Shown here piece by piece: positions 55,650 through 63,270 of a stretch of DNA of 63,270 nt (within the stretch, counting starts at the first letter, position 1; each line of letters opens with the position of its first letter). Under the pieces are notes generated by a model. That model saw only the letters and a program-made list of their open reading frames with translations, was not told where the DNA came from and did not search any database. The stretch is from Phlegmacium glaucopus. Its lineage: Eukaryota; Basidiomycota; Agaricomycetes; Agaricales; Cortinariaceae. The translations under genes were made by a program, and so were the position numbers. The DNA lies in the NCBI GenBank assembly GCA_015039465.1, contig MU130547.1, positions 1 to 63,270 of the forward strand, given 5' to 3'.

Positions 55650-57788
55650 TTCGTTCAGGTTCCCAGGTGTTTTCTGCGGTTGAGTATCCTTTCCATTTTA
55701 TAAGAAAGGCGTATCCTCTTCCCTGTCGTCTGTGGGAGATTATTGATTCAACTTCGTACTCTGGTAGTGATGGTCAAGGGTAACCCCAGGGTGGAATTAG
55801 GCTGACCCTTACCCTTACCCTCCAAAAACCCCTACCCTCAGCCAACCCTTACCCTTGGCTGAGGGTAGGGGTTTTGGAGGGTAAGGGTAAGGGTTTCTGA
55901 GGGGTTGGAGGGTAAGAAACCCCAGCAGGGTTTAGTGCAAGGGTTTGGTCCAAATCCTTCCTCAAGCTTAGTAATCCAAAGGAGCCTTCAAAGTAGCTAT
56001 TATTTAAAACATGTTCAGGGTGTTAAAGGTGTTTAGCAATAGATTTTAAATGAAATAGAGAGGGTTTGACTAGTATTTTAAGCTACTGATTGTTGTGAAA
56101 GCAGTGAGGCCTCTTTAGATTGCTTTTTCTCTGATTTAAAGTCAATTGTATAGATACACAACAGTTAGATCACTCTGATATCAGAGAAATAAAAATTCCC
56201 AAAAATACCCTGACCCCTCCAGGAGGGTAAGGGTTTTTCAAGGGTCAAAAAATCTGTACCCTGACCCTGACCCTCCTTACCCTTACCCTTGTACCCCAGG
56301 GGTTTCCCAAACCCCTGCCCATCACTATACTCCAGTTGGCCTTCGATGAGGTCAGGAGGTGGTTGTGGGAAGTTATCACCGTATACTCCATTTGTCTTGT
56401 ATGGGGAAAGTAGTGTGATATGAATGACTGGGTGGATTCTCCAGGAGCGAGGTAATTCTAGGCGGTAGCTGAGGGGACTTAGAACTTCTATGACTTTGAA
56501 GGGGTCTTCTCGCTTAGGTGCCATTTTCTTGGTTTCGTATTGTAGTTTAAGGTATCGTGACTTGAGCCACACCTTATCTCCTATCTTGAATGGGGTGAAA
56601 CCTCGGGTAATGCGTTCAGTCATGACTTGTTATGCGAGTTCATGTGCTGTGTTGGCTTCTTTCCGTGCTTCTTGGAGATTGATAAGGCGTTCTTGGGTGT
56701 CAGGGATGTTGGTTCTAGGGAATGCAGTGGGGATAGCGGTTGAGTTATAACCCATTTGGAGGAATAGAGGAGATTCTTTTTGCCTAGCATGTGGTTTGGT
56801 GTTGTAAGAGAATTCTAGGGTAGGGAGGTATTGTCGCCATTGGTCAGGGTTATTTGCGCAGAAGATGGATAGATAGGCTTCGATTTCTTGGTTTGCTCTT
56901 TCGGTGGCTCCGTCTGTCTGTGGATGGTGGGCTGTGCTCATGACTAGGTTGATGCCAAGAAGTCGTCCTAATTCCCGAAAGACATGAGAGGCGAATTGGG
57001 GGCCATGGTCGGAGATAGCTTTGTCCGGTAATCCGTATCTTTTGTAGAGTGAGTCAAGTAAAATAGAGGTGGTTCCGTTGGCATCAATTGTTTTGTGGCA
57101 TGGAGTTAGAATTACCCCCTTCGTAGACCTGTGGTCGACCATGACCATGATAGAGTCAAAGCCGTCGGAGGGAGGGAGATCTGTGATAAAATCCATAGTG
57201 ATCAGAGAGAATGGGTGGAGTTGTTCGGAGCGAATTGGTTGTAAAGGTGGGGAAATAGGGTGTCGGTTTATCTTATGTTGTTGACAAATGGCACAGCTGT
57301 CGACGTAGTTTCGAATAAATGTAGCCATCCCGGGCCACCAGTAATCACATTGGACTAGATTTTGGGTAACGAAACGTCTGGGGTGTCCAGCAGGGATAGA
57401 GTCATGATGTTTGCGGACAATATTACAGCGTAGGTCCATGTTGTCAGGTACATAGCAGCGGTTTTTATAGAAAACCAGGTCACCATCGGTTTGCCAGTCG
57501 CTAAGGGCAGAGCGCATAGGGAGGGGTCCGCCATGGAGGATTGCATGTAGAGTGGTTTTAACGACATCGTCCATTTGCTTCGTAGAGGTTATGAGGTCTT
57601 GGAGTTCCGTATCAATGGCGTTAACAAAGAGTTGTCAGGGAGTAAAGTGCGGTCTTCATTATCATTTTCCATTCCAACAGTGAGGTTAGCGCGTCGTGAA
57701 AGGGCGTCTGATTGGACCATTTGAGTGCCAGGGACGTGTGTGAGGTGGATGTCAAACTCAGAAAGGAAGAGGCTCCATCGGTGTCACG
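55594..57788 (-). pseudogene. Pol remnant: RNase H end, integrase, chromodomain; split by a TA element
   Basis: Minus strand. RNase H end ([28 protein letters not shown]) at 57788-57670, one-base loss near 57635, then HHCC (ending CAICQQHK), integrase core MDFITDLPPSDGF, ISDHGPQFASH and HHPQTDGATERANQ (D, D, E), TAA at 56630 where CAA fits, then KIGDKVWLKSRYLKL and RIHPVIHITLLSPYK, the insertion 55767-56325, and a chromodomain EYEVESIISHRRQGRGYAFL ... IKWKGYSTAENTWEP ending at 55594. Confidence 0.85.
55767..56325. mobile_element. 559-bp TA-flanked element (GTGATGG...CCATCAC) in pol
   Basis: Ends GTGATGGTCAAGGGT and GCCCATCAC are inverted; TA on both sides (55765-55766, 56326-56327). Interior rich in CCCTTA and CCCTCC words and holds a strong hairpin at about 55796-55905. 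Non-coding, Tc1/mariner-type target. Confidence 0.85.
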
Positions 57789-58428
57789 CACCAATACTGA
57801 TTGGTAGCGTGAGAAGAAAGCTTAAAAGTCGCCATCATGAAAATAAGCGGACTTTGAATTTGCTTACCTATTTTGGAAGCGGCCCTGAATCGCGTTCCTG
57901 GTCAACAAAACCATTCGTTCAACGATAACATCCTCATCGCTCATCATATCCTCAATGTCTTCCACTATGTTGTCTATCATTTACACTATCGACATGCTCC
58001 TTAACATCTACCATCCGTTTGTCCCTTGGCTAGTGATACAACAAAGCGATCAATCTACTATTCGCATCGGTCATCGGCTCGCGTTTGATCGTATCTTTGG
58101 TCCATCATTTCAAGAACGGCCCGTTTATGGACGCATCAGCCACATCTCCCATTATGTCAAAGGCTTTGTCATTGTTGTTGTGGCTATGGACCCACAAGTC
58201 TTCGCCTCAGCTATCTATCTTGCCATACCTCGCTCCTGGATCTCACTCAGTCCCCTATCCTCACTCATCTACCTCTTATCTTATCATTCACTGCCAAAAC
58301 CATCATTCACGCGGTACCTGAAGCCTTCCCACCCTCTTTATGACAATTTAGGAAGTCCAGGAGGATCACAACTAAGCAGGAATTGCAGATGAATCAGCAG
58401 CAGAGGATTATTCTCGCAGTGTGTCAAG
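57789..58428 (+). repeat. 640-bp segment S, right inverted copy
   Basis: Reverse complement of 52685-53324 with few differences. It starts CACCAATACTGATTGG directly after the broken pol and ends GTGTCAAG before TGTTATCA, the start of the 812-bp LTR. Confidence 0.85.
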
Positions 58429-58465
58429 TGTTATCATTGCTCTTTGTTGACCTTTAGAGTGATTA

Positions 58466-59007
58466 GTGATGGGCAGGGGTTTGGGAAACCCCTGGGGTAC
58501 AAGGGTAAGGGTAAGGAGGGTCAGGGTCAGGGTACAGATTTTTTGACCCTTGAAAAACCCTTACCCTTCTGGAGGGGTCAGGGTATTTTTGGGAATTTTT
58601 ATTTCTCTGATATCAGAGTGATCTAACTGTTGTGTATCTATAAAATTGACTTTAAATCAGAGAAAAAGCAATCTAAAGAGGCCTCACTGCTTTCACAACA
58701 ATCAGTAGCTTAAAATACTAGTCAAACCCTCTCTATTTCATTTAAAATCTATTGCTAAACACCTTTAACACCCTGAACATGTTTTAAATAATAGCTACTT
58801 TGAAGGCTCCTTTGGATTACTAAGCTTGAGGAAGGATTTGGACCAAACCCTTGCACTAAACCCTGCTGGGGTTTCTTACCCTCCAACCCCTCAGAAACCC
58901 TTACCCTTACCCTCCAAAACCCTTACCCTCAGCCAAGGGTAAGGGTTTTTGGAGGGTAAGGGTAAGGGTCAGCCTAATTCCACCCTGGGGTTACCCTTGA
59001 CCATCAC
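58466..59007. mobile_element. Second GTGATGG...CCATCAC element, 542 bp
   Basis: Opposite orientation to the copy at 55767-56325; TA flanks at 58464-58465 and 59008-59009. The longer insertion that contains it is bordered by GTTATCA at 58430-58436 and 59011-59017. Confidence 0.85.
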
Positions 59008-59010
59008 TAG

Positions 59011-59228
59011 GTTATCAAGGCTGCGCGACATGGGATCATGGGCAAGTAGTATTTTCTCGGGAACAAGGCTGCGCCTTTCAAGTGTTGACTTAGGACCTTT
59101 CACATTTTTGACATGACCACACGCCTTTGGAGTCGATATATTTTTGCTATTGGACTATGTACACTGCCTTCTCTTCTTTTCTCTCGCACTTTGACATTTT
59201 ACAGATCTTTTTATTGTTCCTTCTTCTT
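59011..59228 (+). mobile_element. Fragment of the 812-bp LTR, plus orientation
   Basis: GTTATCAAGGCTGCGCGAC onward matches the first ~215 bp of the LTR at 52684-51873 in reverse orientation and is then cut by the next element. Confidence 0.8.
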
Positions 59229-59639
59229 TTCGTGTATTTTACAGTCCCCCACATTGTCCGGCCGGACTCCGGTAAAATTCCGGTGGAATTCCGGTCATAG
59301 TCCGGTCATAGTCCGGTCAAGTAATTTTGAAGTAGAAAAATGACCGGACTGTATGTCCGGTCAGAGTCTGCCGGACTCCGGCAGAATTTTATCGGAATTT
59401 GACAAGACTTGTCGTAAATTTTAAACAAGTTATATTGTTATTTTGTCTGATGTTACATGTACATCTATATTCAATTTATTGATTTTTATTGACTTCAGTC
59501 AATTCCTTACTAACTTAGATTTTTTGTAACTTTTGTAACATATTAATTAAGATTAAAGTAAATTTATTACCCTCCTTGTGAAGGAGGGTCGTAGTAACTA
59601 ATAATTACAATAATACATATATATATAAGGGGTGAGAGT

Positions 59640-59990
59640 CATCGAAAAGGGTGTGTGGTGGCCGAGATGGGTGGCTGGTGGCCGAAAAGGGTGCATCGTG
59701 GTGGTTGAAAAGGGTGCATGGTGGTTGAAAAGGGTGGGTGCAGGTTGAAAAGGATGGGTGGTTGTCAAAACGGGTGCGTGGTTGTCAAAACGGGTGGGTG
59801 GGTGTCAAAAAGGGTGGGTGGTGGCTGGATCGTGGTAAAAGTGGGTGGGTCGATAAAGGGTGGTGGCTGGAATGGGTGGGTCGATAAGGCTGGGTGGTGG
59901 GTAGTTGATAAGGGTGGGTGGTGGTCGAAACGAGTGGGTGGGTGTCAAGAAGGGTGGGTTGGTGTCGAAACGGGTGACGGCGGGATCACC
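59640..59990 (+). repeat. G-rich minisatellite
   Basis: About 18 imperfect units of the type GAAAAGGGTGGGTGGTGGTT, many as GTCAAAACGGGTGGGTGG. Four-tract G runs are frequent. Confidence 0.85.
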
Positions 59991-60017
59991 GCAGTTGTAG
60001 TCAGTAAGAACAAAAGG

Positions 60018-60343
60018 ACAAAACCCCCCGGTGAGGGGGGTTCGCCGTTTGTGTAGCCTAGAAATAAAACAAAAATACCCCCCCAGTGAGGGGGGGTGTC
60101 GTCGTCGTCATTTGTTTGGTTGTTTGTTGTTTGTTGTTGTTGTTCGGTCAGTCGTTCGTCATATGTCGTTTCTCCTTGTGGTTCAAAATCTAATAAAAAA
60201 CCGTTAAAAAAAACCCCCCCTGGTGAAAGGGGGGGTGGTGAGACCGGTGTGTCGAGGTAGGGGGTGACCTGGTGGTAGTAATTAGTAGAGTTGAAGTTAT
60301 AATAAAAAAAAAAAACCAAATACCCCCCCAGTAGGAGGGGGCA
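60018..60343. repeat. Array of C-run/loop/G-run hairpins
   Basis: Four hairpins of the form C6-8 then N1-2 GTGAG or GTAGGA then G5-8 at about 60028, 60077, 60215 and 60324; a related shorter one, CCCTCCTTGTGAAGGAGGG, lies at ~59570. The loop word GTGA is kept in most. Confidence 0.75.
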
Positions 60344-61059
60344 TCGTCGTCGTCGTTGCTGCTGGTGTTCGTTGCTCATTGCTCTCTTTGTCGTCACGTC
60401 GTCGTCACCCGTCGTTGTCACCCATCGTCGTCATCCGTCATTGTTGTCGTTCGTTGTCGTTGTTGTCACTGTTGTCCGTCGTCTGGCTTTGTCCTGGTGG
60501 TAGTCGTCGTCGTTACGGGTTGTTTGTTGTGGTTGTGTAACAGTGGTGACGGTGATGGACGCTTGTTGTTGTGGGTCACAGGTGGTCACGTGACCAACTC
60601 GCGAGCTGAACAAAAAGCAAGATTGTGGTGGCAACACAGTATTGCCACTACCTATTAATGAATAATGTTAACTGTATTGCTATTGGTATATTTTTAAGTA
60701 TTAATAGTGATTCAGTCCGGTACTTGTCTGGTGCTTGTCTGCCGGACTTGTAGGCTATTTCTGCTGGCTGTCCGTCAGACTTTTCCATTGGACATGTCCG
60801 CCGGAATTATTGTCCAGCCGGACAACTACCGGAATTAGCAACAGAAAGTGACTGGACAATTTCCCTTATTTATACCATGAAAAATTAAATTAAATTAAAA
60901 AAGTGTCCGGAAGTAGTCCGGCGGAAGTCCGGCCAGACAATGTGGGGGAGTGTAAAGACCTCCACCCCTCTATGCAATTTGCAAGACATTTTGGTTTGAG
61001 CAGCGGTCCACCATCTTCCTCCTTGGGGGTGGTCTCACCTCACCAACATCATTGTACAA

Positions 61060-62761
61060 CCCTTACTTCTTTCTGTGGGACCCAAAGGCATTGTATAAAG
61101 ACTTGCCATGCCCAATCTGCTGCTGGGTCCTGCAGCACCATGCCACTATTCCTTGACCCCAATGATGCATTGACATAACATCTGAATTCTATATCATAGG
61201 CTATTGGTACCAGTGTGTCAATTGCCTCCATTTACAGATGAAGATGAAGACAGTTACATTCCGGAGCTGGGACAGGTGCATCCTTGCAGTTCTACCATCT
61301 GCTCTTGCTGCTGAATTTCCTGTGTATCTGAGCCACCGCAGTGGAATGTCCAAGGCATTATTTTCATGGATGCAGATGTCTTTCTTGAGTGGGATGGGTG
61401 CCATTGCTGAATACCTTCTTCACTACGATGAACTTCACTTGCAGTACTTAGATTACATTTCAAGTAATATTATGATGAACACCTGGATAGGGAAGAAATA
61501 TCAGTCATTCCTCCCATTTCACAACGCCAGTCCAGATGGGTGCCATGGGTTTGTACCCCGCTCACAGTGGTTTTGGGATATGTATGATCATTTTATGGAA
61601 GACCACCAACATGAATTTAACCAGCACACAGCTATGCTATCAGCAGAAATTTGTGCTATTGATCACAGTCATAAGGTGTGTAGTTATGAGGCTTTGCTAC
61701 TCTCAATTATTGGTTAACCTTTGTTGAACAGATCACAAAACACATTGAAAAGGTCAATGGTGAGAGGGTCTTCAATGGGCTCCTCACAGTAACCAATGAG
61801 AAAGGAAAAATACAAGCATGCAACCTTGTTGCAACAAAGGCCCACTCTCAGTTTGAGGAGGCCCTTAAGGGCACAGTGCATGAGTCACTTGAGCTGTATG
61901 GACACCAACAGCCAGAACTTTTTTATATGGACAATATGGCAGACAAGTCTTTCTTGGAATCATCATTTAACTCACTCCATGAAAATGTTGTGCCAGTTGA
62001 AAAGTACAGCAGCTTGGAACCCTTTATTTTACCTGCAGATGTCCAAATTTTTGTATGAACTGGTGATGCTGCCATTAACACTGCACTCTCAACCATCATT
62101 GACCAAGTTCCAACCAATGATGATGGCTCTGATTTAGTTGTTGGGTTTGACTTGGAGTGGAATGTCATCCTTATAGATACTGGACAGCATGAATGTGGCA
62201 AAATTGCTATAGTTCAGATTGCATATGAAAACAGGTCTATATACTTCAAGTAGGTGTTTTGCATCACTTTGACCTTCTTGATGCCACATATTGACTCTTA
62301 TTAAAGATTAGTGATATGGTCATGCATCAAAGGCTGCCTGAAAAGCTTATGGTGCTTCTTCAAAATCCTTGAGTGCACAAAGTTGGACATATGGTCAACA
62401 GCGCTCGAAGCAGCTCCAGACACTGGTTAACTCATTGCTTCCCTTTGTTGGAGCACTTGACCTTGCCAATTACACAAAACAACACCATGTTGTTTTGAAT
62501 GCCAGGTGTAGTCTTGCTGATCTATGTGCAACTGTGCTTGGGAAGCAGCTGAACAAGAATGTATCTGAGTGGACAAGTGCAGCATGGGAACACCTCAGCC
62601 TCACAACTGAGCAGAAACATTATGCTGTGATTGTCCCACTGTTGTTATACCACAAGCTATCCACATTCTCAGTTCCAAAATACCTTCCAACCACCCTCAC
62701 TCCTCTCACACCAGTACTTTTATTCAGCACTGATAATACAGTAGTGTTAGACGAGAGGTAG
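61060..62761 (+). pseudogene. DUF6729 / DDE transposase-like / 3'-5' exonuclease fusion, decayed
   Basis: Reading from ~61060: PYFFLWDPKALYKDLPCPIC and GYWYQCVNC (DUF6729-like paired cysteines), FRSWDRCILAVLPSALAAEF, then HTAMLSAEICAIDHSHK; a 56-bp intron 61676-61731; ITKHIEKVNGERVFNGLL, a DDE-like block ELFYMDNMADKSFLE, and a 3'-5' exonuclease start VVGFDLEWN (Asp-x-Glu of DEDD nucleases) with KIAIVQIAYENRSIYF, then GALDLANYTKQHHVV and CSLADLCATVLGKQLNKNVS. Lesions: TGA at 61154, 61163 and 62056 (all CGA expected), another TGA near 62370 and a frameshift near 62400. Basidiomycetes carry multi-copy genes with this layout, likely transposon-borne. N-terminus not resolved. Confidence 0.75.
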
Positions 62762-62836
62762 ACCTGGGAATCAAGTTGAATATTGATAAGCACCTTACAC
62801 CTATATACTACAAGTGTGGGAGCTGATACGACTATA

Positions 62837-63270
62837 CATCAGGAAAAATGATTTTGGCCCTAGGTAGCCTTGGGTAATTTGTTAGTATCACATCACTACT
62901 CAGGACATCCAGGACACCCCAGGACACCCCAGGACATCCTAGAGCAGCACAGGTAAAATTTGAGTGTTACACACTTATCCAAGGACACCTCAGGGCAACC
63001 TAGGACAGCATAGATAAAGTTTTGAGTGTCACCCATTTTCTCAGGACACCTTTAGTGTATCCTGGTGCATTGACCATCTGGATTAAATCACATCAGGAGG
63101 CCCTGGGAGTCCCTTAGAATTTATGAATTTTGCTAGACAATATTCAACCGCCGTATCCAGGAAAGTATTTTGCAATTTTCTCAATAAGGAGAGCTGCTAT
63201 TAATATAATTTAAACATATTCAGGGTCCTAAAACAATTCTCTACCATCTTTAAAATTTCCTTTTTTGGAA
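62837..63270 (+). repeat. Copy of the CATCAGGAAA-ended repeat, cut by the window end
   Basis: From CATCAGGAAAAATGATTTTG it follows 26836-27200 (left arm of the palindrome) closely, with an extra ~60 bp near 62960-63020 and shared words AGGACACCCCAGGACACC and CAATAAGGAGAGCTGC. Continues past the window. Confidence 0.9.

Larger units (their letters stand above)
53359..57788 (-). mobile_element. 5'-truncated Ty3/gypsy element with CCHC and BTB ORFs between pol and the 3' LTR
   Basis: Read on the minus strand: end of RNase H (from 57788), integrase, chromodomain (to 55594), CCHC-knuckle ORF (55649-54531), BTB-like ORF (54415-53810), LTR (53793-53359). Gag, protease and RT are missing; the break falls exactly where segment S begins at 57789. 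A 559-bp TA-flanked element is inserted in pol. Confidence 0.8.
59236..60957. mobile_element. 1.72-kb TIR element with CCGGAC-rich ends and C6/G6 hairpins
   Basis: Left end TTTTACAGTCCCCCACATTG and right end CAATGTGGGGGAGTGTAAAG are inverted; both continue into many GTCCGG/CCGGAC words (59255-59400 and 60710-60940), a pattern of subterminal binding sites. Interior: GGGTGGGTGG minisatellite (59640-59990), C-run/G-run hairpins, GTCGTC runs and no transposase. It cuts the LTR fragment at its left. Target duplication not resolved. Confidence 0.7.

Noticed and set aside
60356..60658. 100-codon Val/Arg/Cys-rich frame and the overlapping minus-strand frame
   Set aside because: GTCGTC trinucleotide sequence; both strands are open, composition is not protein-like.

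Overview
This window is nuclear DNA of a filamentous fungus, almost certainly a mushroom-forming basidiomycete (Agaricomycetes). The evidence is the density of 45-60 bp GT-AG introns, a Plavaka-type transposase, a DUF6532 protein, NACHT and NB-ARC/TPR STAND NTPases, and chromodomain Ty3/gypsy elements. It is a transposon-rich region with a few host genes between nested insertions.

Layout. 1-6.5 kb: a Plavaka transposase gene (5' end outside the window), a small coiled-coil-like ORF and an 11-exon DUF6532 gene, all on +. 6.5-12.6 kb: repeats, a pogo-like TA-flanked element and unassigned sequence. 12.6-14.7 kb: two apparently intact host genes on -, a small cysteine-rich protein with an 11-nt micro-exon and the tRNA-splicing endonuclease subunit SEN15. 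15.4-30.6 kb: one very large nested structure. A TA-flanked foldback element made of ~165-bp tandem repeats in inverted orientation has been split by a 1.2-kb TA-flanked element and by a 10.26-kb Ty3/gypsy chromovirus with 5-bp target duplications. The chromovirus has a short GTTAGGG/CCCTAAC element in its 3' LTR and a 3.27-kb near-perfect palindrome between pol and that LTR. 31.3-33.9 kb: a solo LTR and a foldback element. 33.9-38.2 kb: an NB-ARC/TPR gene on - split by a recent solo LTR, with tandem copies of its N-terminal exons upstream. 38.8-41.8 kb: a NACHT gene overlapped by a second gene. 43.3-44.5 kb: a decayed TAF6 copy. 44.5-50 kb: non-coding sequence with a short TIR element split by a solo LTR. 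50-59.2 kb: a cluster of minus-strand LTR elements, including one Ty3/gypsy element whose 3' end carries a CCHC zinc-knuckle ORF and a BTB/POZ-like ORF between pol and the 3' LTR; inverted copies of a 640-bp segment plus LTR flank it. 59.2-62.8 kb: a 1.7-kb TIR element full of C6/G6 hairpins and a decayed gene with DUF6729-, DDE- and 3'-5' exonuclease-like parts. The window ends in another copy of the repeat that forms the palindrome.

A common theme is decay by C-to-T change. Nearly every stop inside an otherwise open transposon reading frame is a TGA where CGA (Arg) fits, which points to deamination at CpG. The host genes SEN15, the cysteine-rich gene and the NACHT gene have no such lesion. 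The least ordinary items are the BTB-carrying retrotransposon, the giant palindrome inside the 10-kb chromovirus, and the array-based foldback element. Exon structures were inferred by eye from splice signals and reading-frame continuity; protein families were recognised from memory, not by a search.
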